Positions 1 through 7,903 of a stretch of 64,000 nt of DNA are shown in pieces; position 1 is the stretch's first letter, and each line of letters begins with the position of its first letter. The stretch is from NCBI RefSeq assembly GCF_946892675.1, contig NZ_CAMPOV010000001.1:2764033-2828032 (forward strand), in the 5' to 3' direction. Source of the stretch: Arthrobacter sp. Marseille-P9274 (GTDB lineage Bacteria; Actinomycetota; Actinomycetes; Actinomycetales; Micrococcaceae). Both the position numbers and the translations under genes were made by a program. The notes beneath the pieces are model-generated. The model ran no database searches. It worked only from the letters and a program-made list of their open reading frames with translations, and was not told the DNA's origin.

Positions 1-656
1 ACCACGGTGACGTACAGCGACACTGCGCCCTGGGCCGTCTCGCGCAGGTCGGTGATGCCCAGCAGCTGGCCGACCGCCTCGGCATTGGCCACCTGGCCCG
101 GGTTGTAGTAGATGACCGAGTTGGGCATCGCCCCGCCCTGCCAGTTGTCCACCATGGCTACGGACCAACCGTCCGCGCTGACGCGCTCGGACACGGTTCC
201 GCCAAGGCCGGTGACGCCGGCGGCATTAAAGATCAGCAGTGGGTCGGCCCGGTTGACCGTTTCGCCTGCCGCTTCCGCGCTCGGTTCCTCCGAAGGCTCT
301 TCCGCGGGCTCGTGGGTCGGTTCCTCGGTGGCCTCCTCGGACTCCTTGGCGGCTTCCTCCGTGGGCTTTGCGGTCGGCTTCGCGGCGGCCGCTGCCGTCG
401 GCTCGGCCGTCTCCATTGCAGCCGCGGGCGACTCCGCCGCGGTAGCGGTCTGCGTGGCGGGCAGGCCGGCCCCGCCCGCCCCCAGCAGCGGGACGACGAA
501 GAAGGACACCGCGCCCACGGCCAGGGCCAGCACCGAAGCCAGAATGATCAGGCCGAGCCCGCTGCTTTTCTTGACGTCCACGTGCGCACGGTGGACACCC
601 TGCCGGTCATACGTTTCAGGAACTTGGTCAAACTCGTCCCGGGGATACTTGGTCAT
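1..656 (-). CDS. LytR C-terminal domain membrane protein (C-terminus off the window)
   Basis: The visible 218 residues start at an ATG at 654-656 and run off the left edge. The order is a short charged cytoplasmic N-terminus (about 1-30), one hydrophobic membrane helix (about 33-57), an Ala/Pro/Glu/Thr-rich low-complexity linker (about 65-135), and a compact domain beginning near residue 137 with a LIFNAAGVTGLG stretch, as in LytR_C domains (PF13399). The domain would lie outside the membrane, carried on the linker. Some LytR_C proteins belong to the LytR-CpsA-Psr cell-wall polymer ligases, but no catalytic LCP domain is present here, so this is the stand-alone form of unknown role. It lies 45 bp downstream of the DUF3263 gene on the same strand. 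No strong ribosome binding site is seen. The family call is firm; the function is inferred to be at the cell envelope. Confidence 0.8.
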   Translation of the reverse strand, partial: MTKYPRDEFDQVPETYDRQGVHRAHVDVKKSSGLGLIILASVLALAVGAVSFFVVPLLGAGGAGLPATQTATAAESPAAAMETAEPTAAAAAKPTAKPTEEAAKESEEATEEPTHEPAEEPSEEPSAEAAGETVNRADPLLIFNAAGVTGLGGTVSERVSADGWSVAMVDNWQGGAMPNSVIYYNPGQVANAEAVGQLLGITDLRETAQGAVSLYVTV

Positions 657-701
657 CGCTGAAGAGTGCGTCCTTGTCAGTGGATGTCCGGAGGATCCGG
701 A

Positions 702-1010
702 TCAGGCGTTGGTGCCCAGCCGGCGGGCCGTGCGGGCACGCTGCCGGGACGTACGTAGTCTACGCAATCTCTTGACCAGCATCGGATCGTGGGCCAGCGC
801 TTCCTCGGTATCGATGAGCGCGTTGAGGATCTGGTAGTAGTGCGTTGCGGAGAGATCGAACAGCTCGCGGACCGCCTGTTCCTTGGCGCCGGAGTACTTC
901 CACCACTGCCGTTCCAAGGCCAGCATCTTCTGGTCCCGTTCACTCAGCGGGCTCGCCTCATCAACTTCGGCGTCGAGGGAGAAGGCGCTGGCTTCGGCGG
1001 GACCGGGCAC
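702..1010 (-). CDS. DUF3263 domain protein
   Basis: A 102-residue protein with a GTG start at 1008-1010. An acidic N-terminus (about 1-22) is followed by a helical core containing LSERDQKMLALERQWW and later SATHYYQILNALI, the hallmark of the actinobacterial DUF3263 family (PF11662). The core looks like a sigma-70 region 4 or HTH-type fold (inference), and the C-terminus is Arg-rich, consistent with nucleic-acid binding. It precedes the LytR_C gene on the same strand and is divergent from ung; the shared promoter gap is 1011-1159. The start is uncertain because the nearest AAAGGAA-like site lies 13 bases upstream. Function is unknown. Confidence 0.8.
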   Translation of the reverse strand: MPGPAEASAFSLDAEVDEASPLSERDQKMLALERQWWKYSGAKEQAVRELFDLSATHYYQILNALIDTEEALAHDPMLVKRLRRLRTSRQRARTARRLGTNA

Positions 1011-1159
1011 GAGGTACCGTCACTTCCTTTGGTTTGCTGGGGAAACTGTCCTGCCCATTTTAAGGCCGAAGCACAGCCTTGTCATTTACCGGCCCCGGTG
1101 ATCCTGCCGACGCCCGGGCGGGTTCGCGCTTCCGTGCCGGTTCCCGGCACCATAGGGGC

Positions 1160-1930
1160 ATGACTGACGACGACGGCGCCCTGTTTCCGCTTCCGGCCCG
1201 CCCCGGAGCGGGGCCGGCAACCGCTGCTTACCCTTTTGCCGCGCCGGCCGAACTCAGGGACGTCATGCATCCGCAGTGGGCGAAGGCGCTGGCGCCGGCG
1301 GCCGGCACCGTCCATGCACTGGCGGACCAACTGGCGGAGCAGCGGCGCGAGGGACGCGAGATCCTGCCTGCGCCGGCCAACGTCCTGCGGGTCTTCGGAC
1401 AGCCGCTCGACGCGGTGAAGGTGCTCATCGTGGGACAGGATCCGTACCCGACACCGGGCCACCCGATCGGCCTCTCCTTCGCGGTCGACGGCAGGGTGCG
1501 GCCGCTGCCCCGCAGCCTGGCCAACATCTACAGAGAGCTCCAGTCGGACCTCGGCATTCCGCCGGCGCCGCATGGCGACCTGAGCGCCTGGGCGGCCCAG
1601 GGCGTGCTCCTGCTGAACCGCGTGCTCACCGTGGAGGCGGGCAAGGCCGGAAGCCACCGGCGCAAGGGCTGGGAGCAACTGACCGAGCTGGCGGTCCGCG
1701 CCCTCGCGGCCCGCGGCCGTCCGCTGGTAGCTGTGCTCTGGGGCCGCGACGCCCAGGGCCTCGCGCCGCTGCTGGGCAGTGTGCCCAAGGTCGAATCCGC
1801 GCACCCCAGCCCGCTGTCCGCAGCGCGCGGCTTCTTCGGCTCGCGCCCCTTCAGCCGGGTCAACGAGCTGCTGGCCTCGCAGGGCGCGGCGCCGGTCGAC
1901 TGGCGCCTGCCCGCCAGCCCCGGTCGGTAA
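1160..1930 (+). CDS. ung: Uracil-DNA glycosylase (family 1)
   Basis: Removes uracil from DNA to start base excision repair in the cytoplasm. The 256-residue protein has the water-activating motif GQDPYP at 92-97 (catalytic Asp94), in the form [16 protein letters not shown] seen in actinobacterial enzymes, where Pro replaces the His common elsewhere. The DNA-clamping HPSPLS loop is at 215-220. The reading frame is open further upstream to 1079, but the ATG at 1160 follows an AGGGG and starts a normal-length protein. It is transcribed alone, divergent from the DUF3263 gene. Confidence 0.95.
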   Translation: MTDDDGALFPLPARPGAGPATAAYPFAAPAELRDVMHPQWAKALAPAAGTVHALADQLAEQRREGREILPAPANVLRVFGQPLDAVKVLIVGQDPYPTPGHPIGLSFAVDGRVRPLPRSLANIYRELQSDLGIPPAPHGDLSAWAAQGVLLLNRVLTVEAGKAGSHRRKGWEQLTELAVRALAARGRPLVAVLWGRDAQGLAPLLGSVPKVESAHPSPLSAARGFFGSRPFSRVNELLASQGAAPVDWRLPASPGR

Positions 1931-1959
1931 CTCCGATTGGGCGCAGGCGGCTTACTGGG

Positions 1960-1978
1960 TTAGGTTGGCCTAAGTATC
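1960..1978 (+). promoter_or_regulatory. Candidate IdeR/DtxR iron box
   Basis: The 19 bases beginning TTAGGTTGGCCTAAG match the DtxR/IdeR consensus (TTAGGTTAGGCTAACCTAA) at 12 of 19 positions, nearly all in the left half and centre. The site ends 20 bp before the start of a siderophore-interacting protein gene, the kind of gene this repressor controls with Fe(II). The right half is poor, so affinity is uncertain. Confidence 0.55.
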
Positions 1979-1998
1979 AAGGAAGCCAGGAGCAGTCG

Positions 1999-2853
1999 AT
2001 GTCGAGCCAGCCCGCAGCACCCGCACGGACCCGAAAACCGCAGATCAACCTGCAGGTCATCAGGACCGAGCGGCTCTCCGCACATATGGTCCGCGTTTTC
2101 GCCGGCGGCGAGGGGTTCACGAAGTTCGAGCCCAAGCCGGCCACGGACCAGTATGTAAAGATCTGGTTCCTCCCGCCGGGTCTGGACGTCGAGCTTCCCG
2201 CGGATGTGGCGGGCCTCAGGGAAAGACTGCCCGCGGACCGGCTCCCGGTCAGCCGCACCTACACGCTCCGGAGCGTGGACACCGAGGCCGGCGAGCTGGC
2301 CATCGACTTCGTGGTCCACGGCGACGAAGGCGTGGCCGGCCCCTGGGCCGCCTCCGCGCGGCCCGGCGACTGGCTGATGCTGACCGGCCCCGGCGGCGCC
2401 TACTCCCCCGCACCGGCCGCCGACTGGTACCTCTTCGCAGGCGATGACGCCGCCCTGCCCGCCGTCGCCGCCGCCATCGAGGCCCTGCCGCCGGCCGCCG
2501 CCGGCCATGTGTTCCTGGAGGTTGATTCCTCCGCGGACGTGCAGGAGCTCGGCGCACCGGACGGCGTCGAAGTGCATTGGCTCTACCGGCTGGGCCGTCC
2601 CGCCGGCACCACCTCGCTGCTGCGCGACGCGGTGGCGGAGCTGGACTGGCCGGTGGGAGAGGTGGACGCTTTTGTGCACGGCGAGCGCGGTGCGGTCAAG
2701 GAACTGCGCGATGTCCTGTTCAAGGACCACGGGCTGCACCGCAAGCAGGTGTCCATCTCGGGGTACTGGGCCTACGGCCGCGCGGAGGACGCCTTCCAGG
2801 CGGAGAAGAAGACCCCGGCCGGCCAGATCTTTCCGGAGAACTATCCGGGCTAG
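1999..2853 (+). CDS. Siderophore-interacting protein, FAD/NAD(P)H ferric reductase
   Basis: A 284-residue cytoplasmic flavoprotein of the SIP/ViuB family (FAD_binding_9 plus SIP C-terminal domain), which releases iron by reducing imported ferric-siderophore complexes. The FAD-binding RTYTLR motif is at 86-91, the diphosphate loop follows near 128-134 (TGPGGAY), and the nicotinamide-binding part begins with GDDAALPAVAAAIE at 148-161. The C-terminal SGYWAYGRAEDAF segment is typical. The ATG at 1999 was chosen from the family length; the frame is open much further upstream only because of high GC. A candidate iron box lies just upstream. The stop overlaps tail-to-tail with the stop of the convergent exporter gene. 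Confidence 0.93.
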   Translation: MSSQPAAPARTRKPQINLQVIRTERLSAHMVRVFAGGEGFTKFEPKPATDQYVKIWFLPPGLDVELPADVAGLRERLPADRLPVSRTYTLRSVDTEAGELAIDFVVHGDEGVAGPWAASARPGDWLMLTGPGGAYSPAPAADWYLFAGDDAALPAVAAAIEALPPAAAGHVFLEVDSSADVQELGAPDGVEVHWLYRLGRPAGTTSLLRDAVAELDWPVGEVDAFVHGERGAVKELRDVLFKDHGLHRKQVSISGYWAYGRAEDAFQAEKKTPAGQIFPENYPG

Positions 2854-4580
2854 CGGCGGCGGTTCCGCCGCCGGCCCTCGTTGGACCCCAGGTTGCGGGT
2901 AAGGGGCTGTGCCAGATAGTCGCCGAGCACCGTGCCGCCGGCCATCGCCAGGATCACGGTCAAAGCCCCGAGCAGGCCGATCATGCCGTTGAACGCCTGC
3001 TCGGTGCTGATCGTCAGCTCGTAGATGGCGCGGAAGACCGAGAAGCCCGGAAGCAGGAAGAGCACCGCGGGGACGGCGACCACCAACTGCGGGGAGCCCA
3101 GCCTCAGTCCGACAATCCGCCCGAGGAAACCAATAACGACGGCGGCGACAAACGGGCTGATGCGCGACCCAAGGCCGGCCAGAAGGACGGCCTCGTAGAC
3201 CATCAGGCCAACAACTCCCACCAGGGCAGTCGGCAGCAGGATGTTCGCCCGGGTCTGTTCCGTGATGGAAATCGCGATCGTGGCCATCATCAGCAGCGCG
3301 GCCCGGACGATGAAGGGATAGTTGGTCCCGCCCTCGATGAAGATTTCGGGCAGGCTGACGCCCACCAGATTCCCGGCAACCAGCCCCACGGCCACCCCGG
3401 AGGCAATGGCCGCAAAGGTCAGGAAGGCTGAGAGGTAGCGCCCCATGGCCGTGACCGGGAAGCCGTTGATGGCGTCCTGGGTGGCGGACACCAGCCGGCC
3501 TGTCGGCAGCAGGTAGAGGATGCCGCCGGCAATGACCAGCGCCGGGCTGAGCGGCACGCGCAGCTGGAAGAAGACCAGTGCCGCGATGGTTGCCAGGCAG
3601 GCGCCGACGGCGGTAACAAAGAAGTCCGGGACCCGCCACTTATTGAGTTTCCGGCCGAGCAGACCCATCAGCACCGTGGCCAGCAGTGCCACCAGCCCGG
3701 CAAAGATTCCGCCGCCCATGAATCCGGTGATCGCGGCGGAGAACACGCCGCCGGCACCGATCGCCATCCAGCGCGGGAACGGCTTCGGACGTGAGGTGAT
3801 CTGCTTCAGCCGCTCCCTGGCCTCGGTCCGGCCCACGCCGCCGTTGACGATGTCCGTCACGAGCTGGTGTACCGCGGATAGGCCCGCGTAGTTGTTGGTC
3901 CACGAGCGCACGACGCGCAGAACGTGGATCGGCACAGTGTCCGGCCGGGCATAGTTGATCACCACGGACTGGTTGGTGATGTCCACGTCGACGTCGCGCA
4001 GCCCGAAGGCGGCGGTCACGGCGATGATGCTGGATTCGACCTCCAGCGCACCGGCCCCGAACCTCAGCATGGTTTCGGCGACGTCGAGGGCGAAGTCCAG
4101 CGTGAGGCGCGCCGAAGCGTCCACCCCGGAGCTCTGCACGAGCGGGTTGGCGTAAGGGCTGCCGGCGAGGCGCTCAACGATGCCCATCGGGGCTGTCGGA
4201 GGGGCCTCCCCCTGCACAAGTTTGCGAAGCATCCGGCGGGCGGCCGCGTTGGTCCGTTGCTGATTCTTGGGCAACGGCAGCGGAGCCGTTCCGGCGGGGA
4301 CGGGCTTGGCTTCCTTCGCGACCGGTTTCTTCGGCAGCTCCGGCTTTCCCCGGTGCCTGTTGTGCCGGCGGGACTGGGCCCTCGCCGACCTAGGCTGTTG
4401 TTTGGTGGCCACCGGGCGGCCGTCCGAGGATTCGGGAATAGGACGGCCCGGTCGAGACTGGCTGGCCGTCGTCCCGTCGGGAGAACCGCCGGCCTGGTTC
4501 ATCGGCCTCACGATGGGCAGCATGCCGGCCCGGGGCGTCGTCCCCGACTCCGTGTCCCGCTGACCGTCCTTGTCCTGCAC
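2850..4580 (-). CDS. Threonine/serine exporter family protein (ThrE-like)
   Basis: A 576-residue membrane protein. Residues 1 to about 135 are polar, low-complexity and probably disordered. They are followed by a cytosolic ThrE domain (PF06738; FALDVAETMLRFGAGALEVE begins it) and about ten hydrophobic helices covering the PF06738 and PF12821 membrane parts. The family includes Corynebacterium glutamicum ThrE, which exports L-threonine and L-serine with the proton motive force; the substrate here is inferred only from the family. The GTG start at 4580 has GGAGGGG 3 to 4 bases upstream. It is convergent with the SIP gene; the two TAG stops share a CTAG. Confidence 0.88.
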   Translation of the reverse strand: MQDKDGQRDTESGTTPRAGMLPIVRPMNQAGGSPDGTTASQSRPGRPIPESSDGRPVATKQQPRSARAQSRRHNRHRGKPELPKKPVAKEAKPVPAGTAPLPLPKNQQRTNAAARRMLRKLVQGEAPPTAPMGIVERLAGSPYANPLVQSSGVDASARLTLDFALDVAETMLRFGAGALEVESSIIAVTAAFGLRDVDVDITNQSVVINYARPDTVPIHVLRVVRSWTNNYAGLSAVHQLVTDIVNGGVGRTEARERLKQITSRPKPFPRWMAIGAGGVFSAAITGFMGGGIFAGLVALLATVLMGLLGRKLNKWRVPDFFVTAVGACLATIAALVFFQLRVPLSPALVIAGGILYLLPTGRLVSATQDAINGFPVTAMGRYLSAFLTFAAIASGVAVGLVAGNLVGVSLPEIFIEGGTNYPFIVRAALLMMATIAISITEQTRANILLPTALVGVVGLMVYEAVLLAGLGSRISPFVAAVVIGFLGRIVGLRLGSPQLVVAVPAVLFLLPGFSVFRAIYELTISTEQAFNGMIGLLGALTVILAMAGGTVLGDYLAQPLTRNLGSNEGRRRNRRR

Positions 4581-4807
4581 TGCCCCTCCATTCCTGATTT
4601 GTCCCGGTAGTCCCGCCGGGGCCGGATTTTATGGTGACACATCGGCCGCAACCAGAAGTCCGCTTCGGCCGAGAATCGCATCACACCCGGTGCGGCCTCA
4701 ACCCGGCGCGGCGAATGCCGGCCCTTTTCGCCGGTCTCCATGGACTCATTCTCGCCCTTGCGGCGGCCGACCGTAAGCACCCGACCCAAGCCGGGCCGCG
4801 GGCGGTC

Positions 4808-4825
4808 CTGTGATATAACGCACAG
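4808..4825. promoter_or_regulatory. Inverted repeat CTGTG-N8-CACAG upstream of the OFA transporter
   Basis: Perfect 5-bp arms at 4808-4812 and 4821-4825 flank ATATAACG. The core ATATAACGCACA resembles the ATATACGCACA core of the shikimate-cluster elements at 11668-11682. It lies 40 bp before the transporter ATG, in the 284-bp divergent gap 4581-4864. That gap is otherwise AT-richer near the transporter (4809-4860), and I see no gene in it. Role as an operator is an inference from position and symmetry. Confidence 0.4.
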
Positions 4826-4864
4826 TATTGAATAAACGATTAATCACGTTCGGAAGGCACTGCC

Positions 4865-6274
4865 ATGGCTTGGCTGGACCGCAAAAATTCCATCGCCCCG
4901 CCTGGGTTCAACCGCTGGCTCATCCCGCCGGCAGCCCTGGCCGTCCATCTGTGCATCGGACAGGCGTACGCGACAAGCGTGTACAAGAACGCGCTGGTCG
5001 CGCACTTCGATGCCAGCCTCACCGAAATCGGCGTGATCTTCTCCGTCGCCATCGTCATGCTCGGCCTGTCCGCGGCCGTCATGGGCACCTGGGTGGACCG
5101 GAACGGGCCCCGGATGGCGATGTTCACGGCGGCGGTCTTCTGGTCCTCCGGGTTCCTCGTCGGTTCGCTCGGGATCTTCAACAACCAGTTGTGGCTCGTC
5201 TACCTCGGTTACGGCGTGATCGGAGGCATCGGACTCGGCATCGGCTATATCTCCTCCGTTTCCACCTTGATCAAGTGGTTTCCCGACCGTCCGGGGCTGG
5301 CCACGGGCATGGCCATCATGGGCTTCGGCGGCGGCGCGCTGATCGCCAGCCCGCTGTCCGGCGCCCTGCTCCAGTTCTACGATCCGTCTTTCGACGGCAC
5401 CCCCGGCTGGGTCGCCAGCGGAGACGCGGTTGGCAAGCTCTTCCTGACCTTCGCCGTCGTCTATTTCCTGTACATGATGTTCGGTGCGATGACCATCAAA
5501 GTGCCCCCCGAGGGCTGGAAGCCCGCCGGCTTCGATCCCTCCATGGTGAAGGCGAAGGAGCTGGTCACGACCGCCAACGTCTCAGCACGCAATGCCATCC
5601 GCACGCCGCAGTTCTGGCTGGTCTGGATCGCGCTGTTCTGCAACGTCACCGCCGGCATCGGCATCCTCGAACAGGCCTCGCCGATGATCCAGGACTTCTT
5701 CAGGCAGGCCGACGGGAGCTCCCTCGTCACCGCAGCCGTCGCGGGAGGATTCGTCGGGCTGCTGTCCATCGGCAACATGGCCGGCCGGTTCGCATGGTCA
5801 ACCACCTCCGACTACATCGGCCGCAAGAACATCTACATGATCTACCTCGGTGTGGGCGCGGTGCTGTACGTGGTCCTGGCGCTGTTCGGCCACTCCTCCA
5901 CCTCCCTGTACGTGCTGCTTGCTTTCGTGATCATCAGCTTCTACGGCGGCGGATTCTCGACCGTTCCTGCTTACCTGCGCGACCTCTTCGGCACCTTCCA
6001 GGTCGGAGCCATCCACGGCCGGCTGCTCACGGCTTGGTCTGCGGCCGGCATCGCGGGACCGCTGATTGTCAACGCCTTCCTCGACGCGCAGGGCAAGCCG
6101 GGCGAGCTGACTGCGGCGGCCTACCAGCCGGCCCTGCTGACCATGGTCGGGCTGCTGGTGCTGGGGTTCGCCGCCAACCTGCTGGTCAAACCGGTCGACG
6201 CTAAACACCATGAACCGGCTGCAGCGGAATCTGCGCATCTCGATTCCGCCGTGGCAGGAAAGGACAGGCACTGA
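4865..6274 (+). CDS. OFA-family MFS transporter (oxalate/formate antiporter-like)
   Basis: A 469-residue major facilitator with about 12 hydrophobic helices. The N-terminus FNRWLIPPAALAVHLCIGQAY and the central loop GAMTIKVPPEGWKPAGFDPS are typical of the oxalate/formate antiporter (OFA) group. OFA proteins exchange or import small mono- and dicarboxylates, but the substrate cannot be read from sequence. The ATG at 4865 follows a GGAAGG. The stop codon overlaps the start of a 33-residue membrane peptide, so the two should be translated together. An inverted repeat lies in the promoter. Confidence 0.9.
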   Translation: MAWLDRKNSIAPPGFNRWLIPPAALAVHLCIGQAYATSVYKNALVAHFDASLTEIGVIFSVAIVMLGLSAAVMGTWVDRNGPRMAMFTAAVFWSSGFLVGSLGIFNNQLWLVYLGYGVIGGIGLGIGYISSVSTLIKWFPDRPGLATGMAIMGFGGGALIASPLSGALLQFYDPSFDGTPGWVASGDAVGKLFLTFAVVYFLYMMFGAMTIKVPPEGWKPAGFDPSMVKAKELVTTANVSARNAIRTPQFWLVWIALFCNVTAGIGILEQASPMIQDFFRQADGSSLVTAAVAGGFVGLLSIGNMAGRFAWSTTSDYIGRKNIYMIYLGVGAVLYVVLALFGHSSTSLYVLLAFVIISFYGGGFSTVPAYLRDLFGTFQVGAIHGRLLTAWSAAGIAGPLIVNAFLDAQGKPGELTAAAYQPALLTMVGLLVLGFAANLLVKPVDAKHHEPAAAESAHLDSAVAGKDRH

Positions 6275-6375
6275 TGAAGAAGGCACAGGTGGCACTGGGC
6301 TGGCTCTTGGTCGGCATCCCGCTGCTCTACGGAATGGTACAGACGCTGATGAAGGCGTCCGCACTCTTCGGCTAA
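6274..6375 (+). CDS. MFS transporter small subunit (33-residue membrane peptide)
   Basis: This micro-ORF starts at the ATG whose A is the last base of the transporter stop (ATGA overlap) and ends at TAA 6373-6375. It encodes 33 residues: a basic start (MKKAQ), one hydrophobic helix (VALGWLLVGIPLLYGMVQTL), and a short tail ending in FG. Short single-helix proteins immediately after OFA-type carriers are known in databases as MFS transporter small subunit. It probably sits beside the carrier in the membrane as an accessory or stabilising subunit (inference). It falls below usual gene-calling length limits. Confidence 0.75.
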   Translation: MKKAQVALGWLLVGIPLLYGMVQTLMKASALFG

Positions 6376-6453
6376 GCGGGCGCAGGAGGTCCTGCAGTCC
6401 ATCCGCTTCCCTCCCTTGACACCCTCGACCGCCGCCCTAACGTGGAGAGTGCG

Positions 6454-7863
6454 ATGGATTGGTTGGAGGCCGACGGATTCGAGGTGGCGCGGCAGGTACT
6501 GCAGCGCGGCATCGCCGCGGTTTACACGATCGCATTCTTCTCCGCGGTGGCGCAGTTCCGGGTGCTGCTCGGCGAAAACGGGCTGCTGCCCGTTCCGCGC
6601 TACCTGGCCCGGGCGTCCGCCCGCGGACCCACGCTGTTCCGCTGGCGTTACTCGGACGGGCTGCTGCTGGCGGTGGCCTGGACGGGCGCGGTGGTGGCGC
6701 TGCTGCTGGTGGCCGGCCTGCCGCAAGCTGGCCCGCCGTGGCTTCCGATGGCGGCATTCCTGCTGTTGTGGGGCCTCTACATGTCGATCGTTAACGTCGG
6801 CCAGACCTTCTACGGCTTCGGCTGGGAAACGCTGTTGCTGGAGGCCGGTTTCCTGGCCGCCTTCCTGGGCTCCAACGACATCGCGCCGCCGGTCACGGTG
6901 CTGTGGCTGTTTATGTGGCTGGCCTTCCGGCTGGAGTTCGGGGCCGGCATGATCAAGATCCGCGGCGACCGGGTCTGGCGGGACCTGACGGCCCTTTACT
7001 ACCACCACGAGACGCAGCCGATGCCGAACCCGGTCAGCTGGTTCTTCCACCACCTGCCCAAGCCGCTGCACAAGGTGGAGGTGGCCGGCAACCACTTCGC
7101 CCAGCTCGTAGTCCCGTTCTTCTTGTTCTTCCCCCAGCCGGTCGGCAGCATCGCCGCCGCCATCCTGATCGTCACCCAGCTGTGGCTGGTGCTCTCCGGC
7201 AATTTCGCCTGGCTGAACTGGCTGACCATCATCATCGCCTCGGCGGCACTGGGCGACCGGGCCATCGCCGCTGTCCTTCCCGGCGAGCCTGCCCTGACGC
7301 CGGACTACGGTCCCACGCCCCTCTGGTTCACCGTCGTCGTCCTCGCCGTCACCGCGCTGATGGTGGTGCTGAGCTACTGGCCAGCGCGGAACCTGTTCGC
7401 CAAGCGCCAGCTGATGAACGCCAGCTTCAACCGCTGGCACCTTGCCAACGCCTACGGCGCCTTCGGCAGCATCACCCGCGAGCGCTTCGAGATCGTTGTC
7501 GAAGGAACGCTCGACGGCGACCAGTGGGAGGAATACCAGTTCAAGGGCAAGCCCGGCGACCCGCGGCGGCTGCCGCGCCAGTTTGCGCCCTACCATCTGC
7601 GCCTGGACTGGCTGATGTGGTTCCTGGCCCTCGGCGCCCCGGGCGACAGCTGGTTCATCCCGCTGCTGCGCAGGCTGCTGGCTGCGGACGGGCGCACGCT
7701 GCGGATGCTCAGCCGGGACCCGTTCGGCGGCGCTGCGCCGCTGCAGGTACGCGCCCGGGTGTTCCATTACCGCTACTCCACCTGGTCGGAGCTGCGCCGG
7801 ACGGGCCAGTGGTGGATCCGCCGGCCGGTCGGCCTGCTCGTCGCCCCGACCAGCCGGCTGTGA
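6454..7863 (+). CDS. Lipase maturation factor family protein
   Basis: A 469-residue polytopic membrane protein of the LMF1 family (PF06762). The N-terminus begins with a helix and FSAVAQFRVLLGENGLLPV, followed by several hydrophobic helices, the conserved GAGMIKIRGDRVWRDLTALYYHHETQPMPNP region near 165-195, and a soluble C-terminal domain with FGSITRERFEIVVEGT. Animal LMF1 folds lipoprotein lipases in the ER; bacterial members are uncharacterised. The ATG at 6454 is chosen because GGAGAG lies 4 bases upstream; an in-frame GTG at 6442 is the alternative. It lies 78 bp after the OFA small subunit and is convergent with an LLM oxidoreductase gene. Confidence 0.88.
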   Translation: MDWLEADGFEVARQVLQRGIAAVYTIAFFSAVAQFRVLLGENGLLPVPRYLARASARGPTLFRWRYSDGLLLAVAWTGAVVALLLVAGLPQAGPPWLPMAAFLLLWGLYMSIVNVGQTFYGFGWETLLLEAGFLAAFLGSNDIAPPVTVLWLFMWLAFRLEFGAGMIKIRGDRVWRDLTALYYHHETQPMPNPVSWFFHHLPKPLHKVEVAGNHFAQLVVPFFLFFPQPVGSIAAAILIVTQLWLVLSGNFAWLNWLTIIIASAALGDRAIAAVLPGEPALTPDYGPTPLWFTVVVLAVTALMVVLSYWPARNLFAKRQLMNASFNRWHLANAYGAFGSITRERFEIVVEGTLDGDQWEEYQFKGKPGDPRRLPRQFAPYHLRLDWLMWFLALGAPGDSWFIPLLRRLLAADGRTLRMLSRDPFGGAAPLQVRARVFHYRYSTWSELRRTGQWWIRRPVGLLVAPTSRL

Positions 7864-7903
7864 AGGCCTCCGGCGGCCGCTTCCCGTCCGACCGCAGCGC
7901 CTG

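Noticed and set aside
6121-7767. A 548-residue minus-strand frame across the OFA small subunit and LMF gene
   Set aside because: Composition is Gln/Arg/His-rich with no domain; it is the shadow of two recognisable genes.
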